Shown here one piece after another: positions 1-9,965 of a DNA stretch of 64,000 bases. The translations under genes and the position numbers were made by a program. A model generated the notes under the pieces. It saw only the letters and a list, made by a program, of their open reading frames with translations. It was not told the origin of the DNA and made no database searches. The DNA is from Magnetococcales bacterium. GTDB lineage: Bacteria; Pseudomonadota; Magnetococcia; Magnetococcales; Magnetaquicoccaceae. Position 1 is the first letter of the stretch; each line of letters opens with the position of its first letter. Location: assembly GCA_015234115.1 (NCBI GenBank), contig JADFWP010000002.1, positions 62,001 to 126,000 of the forward strand, read 5' to 3'.

Positions 1-2
1 TG

Positions 3-1376
3 GATCAGCAGGCCGCGATCCTCATCCCCTATCGGGGGCCTCCCGGCGCGTTTTCCACGATTCCGGCGGTCGAAATTCTCGACAAGACAGCCAATCCATC
101 CCTTTTGAACGATACCATCGTTCTGGTGGGTTCTTCCGCCCCCGGCCTGATGGAGCGGCGTCCCACGCCGGTGCATCCTGAATTCCCGAATGCGGAAATG
201 CATGCCTCGGTCATCAGCGGCATCCTGGACGGGGTGGTGAAAAGACATGCCCCCCGCTCCCAGCTCATTGAATTGTTTTACCTCCTGATCATTGGCGTCA
301 CGCTGCTTGTCCTGGCTCCCAGACTGTCACCCGCGTGGACCTGGTATCTGGCACTGCTTTTATGGATCCTGATCGCCTGGAGCAATGCTTTTTTCTGGCG
401 GCGTTCGGACCTGGTGATTCCTCTGGCCGCTCCGCTGCTGCTGACGCTTTTTCTGACCCTGACCCATACCGGCTTTCTGTTTTTTTCATCGACGATGCGC
501 GATTCCCGGCTGTCACGGATTTTCGCCCAACACCTGCCGCCGGTCCTGGTCGAGGAACTCTTCAGCAGCGATCAGCCGCTGGTGACCCGTGGCGAGCGTC
601 GGGAGTTGTCGGTGTTGATCATCAACATTCGCGGATTTTCTGTCCTGGCCGCCAGAATGGCGCCGGAAGAGCTGACCCAACTGCTGAACCGCTATCTGAC
701 CCGGATGACACGGGAGATTCATGCCCATCGAGGCACGCTGGATCGTTACATGGGGGATGTGGTCATGGCTTTCTGGGGCGCGCCCCTGACCAATCCCCTG
801 CACGCCCGCTCCGCTCTGGAGTGCGCCTGGGAAATCCTGCGTGTGGCCGAGGATCTCAAGGACGAATTCCAGGCCAAAGGATGGCCGGCCATCCGGATTT
901 CCATGGGCGTGAATACCGGCCCGGTCCATGTGGGCGAACTCGGCTCCGGATTTCGCAGCAGTTATTCGGTGGTGGGCGATATGGTCAATCACGCCCGCCG
1001 TTTGGAATCCCTCGCCCGGCGGCATGGCCTGCCTCTGGTGGTTGGCGCCGGAACCCGTGCGGCCCTGCCCGAAGTGCTGTTCCGGGAGTTGGAACGGATC
1101 CATCTCCGGGGCGAGGAGGAGCCGGTGGCGATTTTCGAACCGGTGGGATTTTTGAACAAGATCAGCGCCGACAGCCGCACCGAGGTGGACAATTACCATC
1201 AGGCGCTCTCCCTCTATCGTACACGCCGCTGGGAAGAGGCCAGAAGACGGTTTCAATTGCTGCTGGAACGGGATCCCGAAAGACAGATCCACGAAATCTA
1301 TCTCTCCCGCATCCAGCGTCTCATCGCCTTTCCGCCTGGTGAGAGCTGGGATGGGGTCTTTCCTCCCCGTGGATGA
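3..1376 (+). CDS. CHASE2-type sensor fused to class III adenylate/guanylate cyclase catalytic domain (5' truncated by window edge)
   Basis: Frame open from base 3 (DQQAAILIPYRGPPGAFSTIPAVEILD...NDTIVLVGSSAPGL, typical CHASE2 end), TM helices, then cyclase motifs LIINIRGFS, LDRYMGDVVMAFWGAP, YSVVGDMVNHARRLE. Confidence 0.85.
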   Translation, partial: DQQAAILIPYRGPPGAFSTIPAVEILDKTANPSLLNDTIVLVGSSAPGLMERRPTPVHPEFPNAEMHASVISGILDGVVKRHAPRSQLIELFYLLIIGVTLLVLAPRLSPAWTWYLALLLWILIAWSNAFFWRRSDLVIPLAAPLLLTLFLTLTHTGFLFFSSTMRDSRLSRIFAQHLPPVLVEELFSSDQPLVTRGERRELSVLIINIRGFSVLAARMAPEELTQLLNRYLTRMTREIHAHRGTLDRYMGDVVMAFWGAPLTNPLHARSALECAWEILRVAEDLKDEFQAKGWPAIRISMGVNTGPVHVGELGSGFRSSYSVVGDMVNHARRLESLARRHGLPLVVGAGTRAALPEVLFRELERIHLRGEEEPVAIFEPVGFLNKISADSRTEVDNYHQALSLYRTRRWEEARRRFQLLLERDPERQIHEIYLSRIQRLIAFPPGESWDGVFPPRG

Positions 1377-1490
1377 AATCGGGATCATGACGGGCCAGCA
1401 TGCGATCATACCGCACCGCGTCTCATCCTGGTGCCGCGCCGATCATGCCGATTATGCCAGAATGAGTCTGATCCATCCTCCGGAGGCGCC

Positions 1491-3224
1491 GTGACTTCAA
1501 CATCACCCTCGAAGCATTTCAATCTGTCCCACAAACGACGCCGTTTGGGTGATCTGCTGCTGAATGCGGATATCATCACCCAGGACAAGTTGACGATTGC
1601 CCTGACCGAACAGAAAAAAACCGGAGAACAACTGGGTCGGATCATCGTCAAGCTGGGATTCGTGCCTGAACAGGTGATGCGCGACGTGTTGAGCAGCGCG
1701 CTCGGGCAGCCCAGCATCGACCTGGACAAGGCGCGCCTGGATCCAACCATCCTGGCCATGGTGCCCAAGAAACTGATCGAGCGCCACAAGGTGCTGCCGG
1801 TGCACTGGGATCCCCAGAAATCCGAATTGACCGTGGCCATGACCGATACCCAGGACGTGGCCGTGATCGACAAGATCCAGGCCCAGATCCACTCGGGGAT
1901 CACCATCAAAACGGTTCTGGCCGGTCAATCCGAGATTGCACGGGCCATACAGAAACACTTCGGCGGCGAAATCTCCCTGGAAGGGGTGATCCACGAACTG
2001 GAAACCGGGTCGATCGACCTGGAAAGCATCACGGATCAGAGCGGGCAATTCAGCCATCCCATGGTCCGGCTGGTGGATATGCTGCTCTCCGATGCCGTGC
2101 ATCGCGATGCCTCCGACATTCACATCGAGCCGGAGTTGGGTTTCGTGCGCATCCGCTACCGCATCGACGGCGTGTTGTCGGATGTGCGCAACCTCCACCG
2201 GGACTATCTGTCCGGTCTGGTGGTGCGCATCAAGGTGTTGGCAGGGATGAACATCGCCGAAACCCGCGCCCCCCAGGATGGCCGCTTCTCCATGACCATC
2301 TCGATGCGGGCCATCGATTTTCGTGTCTCCTCCCAGCCCACCACCCATGGGGAGAACCTGGTGTTGCGCGTGCTCGACCGCAACAAGGGGATCCGCCGCC
2401 TCGAAGAGCTGGGGCTGTCGAAACAGACCCTGACCATTCTCAAGCTGATGATGGCCAAACCCGAGGGCATCATCCTGGTCACCGGTCCCACGGGCAGCGG
2501 CAAAACCACCACCCTCTACTCCATGCTGAACTTCCTGAATACCGAACAGGTCAACATCATGACCCTGGAAGATCCGGTGGAGTACCCCTTGCCCATGGTG
2601 CGCCAGACTGCGGTCAATCCGGCGGCCAACCTCGATTTTGCCAACGGGGTGCGCTCCATGCTGCGTCAGGATCCCGACATCATTCTGGTCGGTGAAATCC
2701 GCGACAAGGAGACCGCCCAGATGGCCCTGCGTGCCGCCATGACCGGCCATCAGGTTTACAGCACGCTGCATACCAACTCGGCACTTGGGGTTTTCCCCCG
2801 CCTGCTGGATATCGGCGTCAGCGCGGAAATTCTCTCCGGCAACATCATCGGCCTGCTCAGTCAACGGTTGGTGCGGGTGCTGTGCCGCCACTGCAAACGC
2901 CCCTATCTGCCCAATGCCCTGGAACGTCGCCTGCTGGGACTGACGCCGGAGCAGCCGTGCGAAATCTTTACGGCTGTAGGGTGCGATCATTGCCAGGGCG
3001 TGGGCTTCAAGGGACGGATGACCGTCATGGAAGTCATCCGCATGGACGAGGATTTCGATGCCCTGATCGAACGGGGCGCGCCCAAAACCGCGATTCTGCA
3101 ACTGGCCCGCAAGAAGGGATTTCTCTCCATTGCCGAAGATGGCATCCGTCGGGTGCTCGATGGCAGCAGCAGTCTGGATGAAATCACCCGGGTGCTCGAT
3201 CTTTCCAAACGACTGGAGAAATGA
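1491..3224 (+). CDS. GspE/PilB/MshE-family type IV pilus / type II secretion ATPase (MshEN-like N-terminus)
   Basis: RLGDLLLNADIITQDKLTIALTEQ (MshEN-like), Walker A GPTGSGKTTTLYSM, ILVGEIRDKETAQ, CRHC...CDHC zinc site. GTG start at 1491 preceded by GGAGG at 1482-1486. Confidence 0.9.
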   Translation: MTSTSPSKHFNLSHKRRRLGDLLLNADIITQDKLTIALTEQKKTGEQLGRIIVKLGFVPEQVMRDVLSSALGQPSIDLDKARLDPTILAMVPKKLIERHKVLPVHWDPQKSELTVAMTDTQDVAVIDKIQAQIHSGITIKTVLAGQSEIARAIQKHFGGEISLEGVIHELETGSIDLESITDQSGQFSHPMVRLVDMLLSDAVHRDASDIHIEPELGFVRIRYRIDGVLSDVRNLHRDYLSGLVVRIKVLAGMNIAETRAPQDGRFSMTISMRAIDFRVSSQPTTHGENLVLRVLDRNKGIRRLEELGLSKQTLTILKLMMAKPEGIILVTGPTGSGKTTTLYSMLNFLNTEQVNIMTLEDPVEYPLPMVRQTAVNPAANLDFANGVRSMLRQDPDIILVGEIRDKETAQMALRAAMTGHQVYSTLHTNSALGVFPRLLDIGVSAEILSGNIIGLLSQRLVRVLCRHCKRPYLPNALERRLLGLTPEQPCEIFTAVGCDHCQGVGFKGRMTVMEVIRMDEDFDALIERGAPKTAILQLARKKGFLSIAEDGIRRVLDGSSSLDEITRVLDLSKRLEK

Positions 3225-3341
3225 CTTGCGCCCGAAATGGCATGGCCCGGAATGGTATGGATTATCTCTTGCTGTGGCACTGCGTACCGTTCATGATCCA
3301 ACAAGAATGAACCCCCGCTCATCAGAGGCGCACCTGCTGCC

Positions 3342-4571
3342 ATGAATCTTCCCCCACCCTCCTTGCGTTTGCCCATGGTCGCCGCCCTGCTGTGCGGCCT
3401 GCTCGTTTTGCTGTGCGTGAGCAACCTGATATCGTTTCACGATCACCACGCGCTGTTTCTGGAGAAATATGCTTTTGTCACGGAACGCAAACGGTTGGTT
3501 CAGACCCAGGATCTTTACAATATCGTCTCGCGGGTGCAGGGCCAACTGACCCATATTTCGGCCACTCTGGGGCTGGATCATCTCGATCAGGGGTTCGACC
3601 GGGCGCGGGATGCCAGGGAGGCCTTTCATGCCGGCCTGACCAACCTGCAACAACTGCTGACCAAACATCCGCTCAACCTGCCCTTTGCCACCGAAACCTT
3701 GTCGCTCGGCAACCGTTTCGATGCCTTTCACCAGCAGGGCATCGAGATGGCCCACGCCTATATCCAGAAAGGAACCTTCCAGGGCAATCAGAAAATGAAG
3801 GGCTTCGACACCACGGCGGATGCGTTGCGCACGGTGCTGAACGGCATGGTCCACCATCACGAACAACAGGCCGAATCCTGGCGCCAGAAGATCCAGAACC
3901 GGCCTCAGGCCTTCGTGCCCCCGTCCGGATTGACCAGTCTGCTATGGTTTCATTGGATGGGAGACCAGATTCGCACCCAATACGTTCAGGCCATGACCAT
4001 ATTGGTGCAAAGCGCCTCCCGTGACGATCTGCGGATGCAGGTGAGCCTGATTGCCCAGGAGTTGCAAGGGCTGGTGATCCATGTCCAGCAATGGTTGACC
4101 GATCAGGCCGCGACCCGGGAACAGGATGGCCTGGACGACGGACGGGAGGAGGCCCGCAAGGGATCCGAACGGTTCCAAAGCCTGATGCCCGACTTTCTCG
4201 CCCTGGTGGAACGATCCGGCAATCCGGCATGGCAACACACGGCTGAGCAACTCTCCACCCGTTTTGCCACCTTTCACGCCCTGGGCGAGACCATGGCCGC
4301 GACCTACATTCAGGGTGGCGCCAAACATGGCAATGCACGCATGGCGGAATTCGATGCCATGGCCAATCAATTGGAACAGGAACTCGCCCCGTTCATTGCC
4401 CAGGCCATTGAAGACGCCTTGAACGAAAATTTTCAATACGATCTGATCTATGACTCGCTCCAGGAGATCTGGACCGTGCTTTTCTTCCTGCTGTTTCTGG
4501 CCATCACGGCGGCCGTGGGTGTTGCCGCATGGCTCCTTTCTTGCATGCATTTCCTGGGAAACACCAAGTAA
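3342..4571 (+). CDS. Membrane-anchored protein with two MCP-like ligand-binding repeats, no signalling output domain
   Basis: N-terminal and C-terminal TM segments; two copies of the MA.[AT]YI..G...GN..M..FD motif (MAHAYIQKGTFQGNQKMKGFD and MAATYIQGGAKHGNARMAEFD). Confidence 0.6.
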   Translation: MNLPPPSLRLPMVAALLCGLLVLLCVSNLISFHDHHALFLEKYAFVTERKRLVQTQDLYNIVSRVQGQLTHISATLGLDHLDQGFDRARDAREAFHAGLTNLQQLLTKHPLNLPFATETLSLGNRFDAFHQQGIEMAHAYIQKGTFQGNQKMKGFDTTADALRTVLNGMVHHHEQQAESWRQKIQNRPQAFVPPSGLTSLLWFHWMGDQIRTQYVQAMTILVQSASRDDLRMQVSLIAQELQGLVIHVQQWLTDQAATREQDGLDDGREEARKGSERFQSLMPDFLALVERSGNPAWQHTAEQLSTRFATFHALGETMAATYIQGGAKHGNARMAEFDAMANQLEQELAPFIAQAIEDALNENFQYDLIYDSLQEIWTVLFFLLFLAITAAVGVAAWLLSCMHFLGNTK

Positions 4572-4597
4572 CGCCGTGTTCACAAAGGAATTATGCA

Positions 4598-6190
4598 ATG
4601 TATCGGAATCACTTTGGCTTGCGGGGCCACCCTTTTGCGCCCACCCCGGACACAGAGCGGTTCTTTGCAGGTGGCGAACGCAAGAAAATATTGGAACAAC
4701 TCATCGAAGCCATTCAGGGCGGGGAATGGATGATTCAGGTGATCGGAACCCCAGGATCGGGCAAGACCATGCTTTGCCGGATGCTGTGCCAATCCCTGCC
4801 CTCTTCGACCCAACTGGCGTTGCTGCTCAATCCCAATCTCTCGTCCAGAGAGCTTATCCCGTCGATTTTGAACGAATTTCGCGTGTCCACTCCAGACCAG
4901 AAGGATCGTGTGGCCATCCGTCATGCCCTGCTGGACCATCTGCTGACCCTGCACCGTCGGGGTGACCGGGCGCTGCTGGTGATCGATGACGCCCATTGCA
5001 TGCCTCCGGCCACGCTCGAAGAGCTGCGTCTGCTGGGCAACATGGAGACCCGACAGGCAAAACTCCTGCAAGTGGTGCTCTTTGCCCACCCTGCCCTGGA
5101 ATCGCTGCTGCACCACGAGACCGTCAGCCATCTGGGCGAGCGGATCTCCACCCGGCTGACACTGCGTCCGCTGACCGTGCCGGAAACCGAGGCCTATCTG
5201 CTGACCCGTCTGCAAGCGGTTGGCGCTGTGGGGAGTTCCCTGTTTTCTCCACGGGCGCTCCGCTGCCTGCAACGCGCCTCCAAAGGCGGATTGCAGCAAA
5301 TCAACCATCTGGCCCATCGGGCGCTGCAACACGCCCAAACCGAATCCGCCGCCCAGGTCACCGCACGCCATGTGAACCGGGCCATACAGGGCGATTCATG
5401 CTCCGGGTTCCGGTTTCCCGGCTCCCGACCAATGGTGGCTACCGTCGGCACGGCGTTGTTGCTCGCCGGCGGCATTGTGCTGCACTCCTGGGCCATTGGT
5501 CCGATGCTGACTGCCGCTCACGACAATCCGGTCCTGCGGGTCGAACCCGCCATCCCATCGGACCAGACCGCCGCCGGGACGGCCCCACCCGCCCCGCTCC
5601 CATTGCCCGCAGCCGTACAACAGGTCACGCCTGCGGCGTCTGCGGTTCTTTCGGCTCTGCCTGCTGATCCAGCCAGCAGCGTCACACCGGATCAGGCGTC
5701 AATGGCACTCACCATGGCGCAGGCGCTCACCCCTCCGGCACAGACCGAGCATCGCCCCGTGCAAACCGTTCAGGCGGCCCCCCCGGTCAGCCCTGTCAAG
5801 CTTCCAACAGGCCCGCAACCCTGCCTGAAACCCGAAGATCCCCTCAAGGAGGCGATTCTCGCCTCTCATCACTGGTTGGAGCAGGGGGATGAAGCGCACT
5901 ATACCATTCAGTTGAGTCTGCTGAACCACGATACCGGCCTGAAGAACGTGATGGAGCAGTTGACCACAGTCCCATCGCCACCCGATGGATTCGTGCTGAA
6001 AATTTTTCGGACTTATGACGATAAATTATTGGTTTATTTGAATGAATGCCCATCGTCCCAGGCCTGCGAGGCGCTGCTTGAACGGTTGCCGTCCGGCATG
6101 AAGGCCAAACAACCCAGAGTCCGTTCCCTGGCCCGTCTCAAGACCACGGTGCAGAAGCTGGCCCTGACCGTACCCCGACTGGCTGGGTGA
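4598..6190 (+). CDS. MshM/ExeA-like AAA ATPase with TM segment and C-terminal SPOR-like domain
   Basis: MYRNHFGLRGHPFAPTPDTERFF, P-loop GTPGSGKT, LLVIDDAH Walker B; ATG at 4598 with AAAGGAA upstream. Confidence 0.85.
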   Translation: MYRNHFGLRGHPFAPTPDTERFFAGGERKKILEQLIEAIQGGEWMIQVIGTPGSGKTMLCRMLCQSLPSSTQLALLLNPNLSSRELIPSILNEFRVSTPDQKDRVAIRHALLDHLLTLHRRGDRALLVIDDAHCMPPATLEELRLLGNMETRQAKLLQVVLFAHPALESLLHHETVSHLGERISTRLTLRPLTVPETEAYLLTRLQAVGAVGSSLFSPRALRCLQRASKGGLQQINHLAHRALQHAQTESAAQVTARHVNRAIQGDSCSGFRFPGSRPMVATVGTALLLAGGIVLHSWAIGPMLTAAHDNPVLRVEPAIPSDQTAAGTAPPAPLPLPAAVQQVTPAASAVLSALPADPASSVTPDQASMALTMAQALTPPAQTEHRPVQTVQAAPPVSPVKLPTGPQPCLKPEDPLKEAILASHHWLEQGDEAHYTIQLSLLNHDTGLKNVMEQLTTVPSPPDGFVLKIFRTYDDKLLVYLNECPSSQACEALLERLPSGMKAKQPRVRSLARLKTTVQKLALTVPRLAG

Positions 6191-7941
6191 TCGCCATGAA
6201 AAAACCAATGCGCGCCCTGCCCTGTCGTCGCACCCCATCCCCCCCATGGTTGCAATTGAGCGCAGCCCTGCTCTCCCTGGTGATGGGATGCGCCCCCACG
6301 CCGCAACCCGTCCGGGGGGAACCGACGGCCTCTTCCACCCAGCCGCTTCCGGCCACGGTCGCGCCCCCCGGCAAGGAGGAGTCGATCCCAGGCACAGTCA
6401 AAGTTTCGACTTTTCTGCCCAAAGAGGGTGAGAAAACCCTGGTGGAATCAACCTACACTGTCGTCGTCACCGATGTGCCGGTGCGGGAGGTGCTTTTTGC
6501 CCTGGCCAGGGACGCCCATCTGAATGTGGACATCGTTCCAGGCATCACCGGCAATGTGACGGTCAACGCCATCGATCAGACGTTGCCACGCATCCTCGAC
6601 CGCATCGCCTATCAGGCCAGAATCCGTTACCAGATCAAGGATAATGTCCTCTCCGTGGAACCGGACCTGCCCTTCCGGCGCAACTATCGGGTCGATTATG
6701 TCTCCACGGCCCGCAAGATGGAATCCGATGTGGCCATTGCCACCAATGTGGCCTCGACCGGCGGCAATGCACCCACCATCAGCAACAGCTCCAGCCTCAA
6801 ACTGGGCAGCACCTCCACGGTCGATTTCTGGAAAGATCTGATCGCCAATCTCAACGAGATCGTTGCTGAAAAAAGTGCCGAGACCGCTGCCAAAGAGACG
6901 AAAAAAGAGGATCAGAACAAGGAAGGCGGCAAGAAAATCATCTGGAACGAGGCCACCGGCGTGGTCAGCGTGCTGGCCACCGAACGTCAGCATCAGGAGG
7001 TGGGCGAGTTCATCGACCGGGTGCTCCACAGCGCCCAGCGTCAGGTGTTGATCGAGGCCACCGTGGCCGAGGTCAATCTCTCCGATCAGTTCCAGACCGG
7101 CATCGACTGGTCGATGATCAAACGCAACGGCACCACGGACAGCGGCAACCGCATCTCCCTGCTCAACAAACGCATGGACGCGGCCCCTGTCTCCCTGTTG
7201 ACCCTCAATCGCACCAAGGTTCCTTTTCTCTCCGACGTGCTCGGCGATCGGGATATCAGCACCACGCTGCATCTGCTGGCCAATTTCGGCAAGACCAAGG
7301 TGCTCTCCTCGCCCCGCATCACGGTGCTCAACAACCAGACCGCCGTGCTGCGTGTCACCACCAACGAGGTCTATTTCCAGATCCGCGTCTCCGAACCGAC
7401 CTACAACGAAAACGGCACCATCCGCACCGGAGCGGTCAGCGAAACCCAGATCCGTACGGTTCCGCTGGGATTCATCATGCAGGTGACCCCGCAGATCAGC
7501 GAATCCGATGTCATCACCCTCAACATCCGCCCCACGATCCAACGGGTCGAAAAATGGGTGGACAACCCGGATCCCAACCTGCGGGTCAATCTGCCGAGCA
7601 ACAGCAGTTTCGTGCCGCCCCAGGTGCCGGTGGTCCAGGTCCAGGAGATGGACTCGGTGTTGCGTGTTCCCAATGGCCATGTGGCGGTGATGGGCGGCCT
7701 GATGGAAAATTCCCGCAGCAAGGAGATGGATGGCATTCCACTCCTGTCGGATCTGCCGGTGGTCGGCGGGTTGTTCAGTTATCGCGACCAGAAAAATTCC
7801 AAATCGGAACTGGTGGTCTTCCTGCGCCCGGTGGTCACGAACGAACCACGGGAACTGATGAACAGGCGTGACAAGGAGATCTTCTCCGAAAAAGATACGC
7901 CCTTTCCTCCAGAATGGGTCCAGGATCCTGCGGCATTATGA
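6187..7941 (+). CDS. MSHA-type pilus secretin (MshL-like)
   Basis: Lipoprotein-like N-terminus, STN/secretin domains, VPVVQVQEMDSVLRVPNGHVAVMGGLMENSRSKEMDGIPLLSDLPVVGGLF secretin signature; GTG 6187 (overlaps previous stop) or ATG 6196. Confidence 0.9.
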   Translation: MIAMKKPMRALPCRRTPSPPWLQLSAALLSLVMGCAPTPQPVRGEPTASSTQPLPATVAPPGKEESIPGTVKVSTFLPKEGEKTLVESTYTVVVTDVPVREVLFALARDAHLNVDIVPGITGNVTVNAIDQTLPRILDRIAYQARIRYQIKDNVLSVEPDLPFRRNYRVDYVSTARKMESDVAIATNVASTGGNAPTISNSSSLKLGSTSTVDFWKDLIANLNEIVAEKSAETAAKETKKEDQNKEGGKKIIWNEATGVVSVLATERQHQEVGEFIDRVLHSAQRQVLIEATVAEVNLSDQFQTGIDWSMIKRNGTTDSGNRISLLNKRMDAAPVSLLTLNRTKVPFLSDVLGDRDISTTLHLLANFGKTKVLSSPRITVLNNQTAVLRVTTNEVYFQIRVSEPTYNENGTIRTGAVSETQIRTVPLGFIMQVTPQISESDVITLNIRPTIQRVEKWVDNPDPNLRVNLPSNSSFVPPQVPVVQVQEMDSVLRVPNGHVAVMGGLMENSRSKEMDGIPLLSDLPVVGGLFSYRDQKNSKSELVVFLRPVVTNEPRELMNRRDKEIFSEKDTPFPPEWVQDPAAL

Positions 7942-9950
7942 GCCTGCTACTCGACATGCTGCATGAGGTGGAAAACGAAGGGAAGAAGACACCGGCACCC
8001 TCCTCCTCGACCGTACCCGAATCCACGACAGCCCCGCAAGGCGCGGAGTCGGCCAACAGCCCGGAACTGCTCTGGATTCAGGAAGATTTCGCAGCGGATC
8101 CGGCGTCCGAATCAGAGGAATCCGAGCCGTTTGACGATGATTTCGACGAGGATTTTCTGGAGTCCATCTCCTGGGATCTGGACGGGGAACCGTCCGACGA
8201 GCCGGAAACCACCACGCCACCCCTCTTTTCCATGGCTCCGTCCGTGGATGAGGAGAAGCCGTTCACCCCCTTCCCCACGCTCATGCCGCTGGACGAAGCC
8301 CAACCAGCCACGCCCTTTCCCACCCTCGCGCCTGTGGCAGAGAGCGCCACCGTTGCCCCGTTCCCAACGCTTGCATTTCAGGAAGAAAAAACCGCCATCA
8401 CGCCTCCGGCAACCAGAACAGCGCCTCCTGTCTCTGCCAGCGTGCCCCGGATGGCCACGCAAACCGCTTTGGATTCCCTGGTTGCATCCTCTCCGGTCCC
8501 GTCTTCTCCGGTGTCTGTGGTTCCTCCCTCCCTGGTCAGAAACGAGGCAGAACCCCGCACAAGTGAACTGCGGCTGCACGAACCTGTGCTGATCGAACCG
8601 CCGGAGGCGACGGCAGCACCGGAACATCACCGCACCCCTGCTCCGGTCAAACGCTTCAACCGGCAGCGCTGGCTGCTGCGCGGGGGGGCGCTGCTGCTGG
8701 GGGTCGTGCTGGCGAGCGGATATTATTTTTATGAAATGCTTGCCAGCGAAACCGAGTTGACCACCCCGAAAGCCCGGAAAGTGCCTGCCAATCCGTCTGC
8801 CGCGCCGGCGTCCGTTCCAGGCGGCAACCCGCCATCCGCCTCCCCCCAGATGGCACAACCCAATGCGCAGCCGCAGCCGGTCCAGCAACCGCAAATGGTC
8901 CAGCAACCGCAGCAGCTCCAGCAGCCGCAGCCGGTCCAGCAACCGCAGCCGGTCCAGCAACCGCAAATGGTCCAGCAACCGCAGCCGGTCCAGCAACCGC
9001 AGCCGGTCCAGCAACCGCAGCCGGTCCAGCAGCCGCAGCCGGTCCAGCAGCCGCAAATGGTCCAGCAACCGCAGCCGGTCCAGCAACCGCAGCCGGTCCA
9101 GCCATCTCGGCCACCCCAGAAACAGAAACCGGTCAAGCCAACCAAACCACAAGCAACGCAATCCGCCCAACCGGCCACAGAGACGCAACCGGCTCCAGCG
9201 AAGAAAGCGGCCCACGAGGTCCCGGTGCGCATTGCTCTGCCCGCCCCGTCACCCGCCACCCCCAACGAGCCGCAGCCTCTGCCCATCGTGGTTCCGGAAT
9301 CGACGGCCCCAACCACCAAACGCGCGCAGAAACCCATGCTCATGCCAGCGCAAGCCCCGTTGCAGGAGGGACGCATCGCACTGCTCAGCGGGGATCTGGT
9401 CAAAGCCCGCACCCTGTTTGCGGCGTTGATGAAACAGGAGCCGCACAACCATCTGGCCATCTCCGGGCTGGCCTCGGTCGCCATCCGCGAACGGAAACAC
9501 GAAGAGGCGCGCGCCTTGTACCGGGCGATTCTCAAGGAAAATCCCCACGACACCCTGGCCATCGCCTCGCTGATCTCCCTCAACGGCAACCCGGATCCGG
9601 TACGGGTGGAGAGTCAACTGCACGCCCTGTTGCGCGAGGCGCCCAACGAGGCCCATCTCCATTTTGCCCTGGGCAACGCCTATGTCGAACAGAAAAACTG
9701 GCCCGAAGCCCAGGCCGCCTTTTTCAATGCCCATCGACTGGATCGCGACAACCCGGACATCGTGTTGAATCTGGCCATCAGCCTGGATCAGATGGGACAG
9801 GAGGCCGCCTCGCTGCCGCACTACCGCAAGGCGGTGGAGTTGATGCGGCAACGCAAAGGCGCCGGTTTCGATCTGCGGGCGGTACAAAAACGGATCGCCA
9901 TCCTCGAAGAGCGACACAGCCCGAACCGACCAGCGACCATCTTCCACTGA
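7938..9950 (+). CDS. MshN-like TPR protein with long Pro/Gln-rich repeat linker
   Basis: MSLLLDMLHEVENEGKK start overlapping secretin stop (ATGA), single TM, PQPVQQ tandem repeats, C-terminal TPRs. Confidence 0.8.
   Translation: MSLLLDMLHEVENEGKKTPAPSSSTVPESTTAPQGAESANSPELLWIQEDFAADPASESEESEPFDDDFDEDFLESISWDLDGEPSDEPETTTPPLFSMAPSVDEEKPFTPFPTLMPLDEAQPATPFPTLAPVAESATVAPFPTLAFQEEKTAITPPATRTAPPVSASVPRMATQTALDSLVASSPVPSSPVSVVPPSLVRNEAEPRTSELRLHEPVLIEPPEATAAPEHHRTPAPVKRFNRQRWLLRGGALLLGVVLASGYYFYEMLASETELTTPKARKVPANPSAAPASVPGGNPPSASPQMAQPNAQPQPVQQPQMVQQPQQLQQPQPVQQPQPVQQPQMVQQPQPVQQPQPVQQPQPVQQPQPVQQPQMVQQPQPVQQPQPVQPSRPPQKQKPVKPTKPQATQSAQPATETQPAPAKKAAHEVPVRIALPAPSPATPNEPQPLPIVVPESTAPTTKRAQKPMLMPAQAPLQEGRIALLSGDLVKARTLFAALMKQEPHNHLAISGLASVAIRERKHEEARALYRAILKENPHDTLAIASLISLNGNPDPVRVESQLHALLREAPNEAHLHFALGNAYVEQKNWPEAQAAFFNAHRLDRDNPDIVLNLAISLDQMGQEAASLPHYRKAVELMRQRKGAGFDLRAVQKRIAILEERHSPNRPATIFH
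8871..9104 (+). repeat. 18-bp tandem repeat (about 13 units) encoding PQ(P/M/Q)(V/L)QQ hexapeptides
   Basis: Direct reading: ccgcagccggtccagcaa and variants, in frame. Confidence 0.95.
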
Positions 9951-9965
9951 TCCGGCTGCTCTCCG

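Noticed and set aside
8871-9104. Possible CRISPR array
   Set aside because: Contiguous 18-bp tandem repeats without unique spacers; coding.
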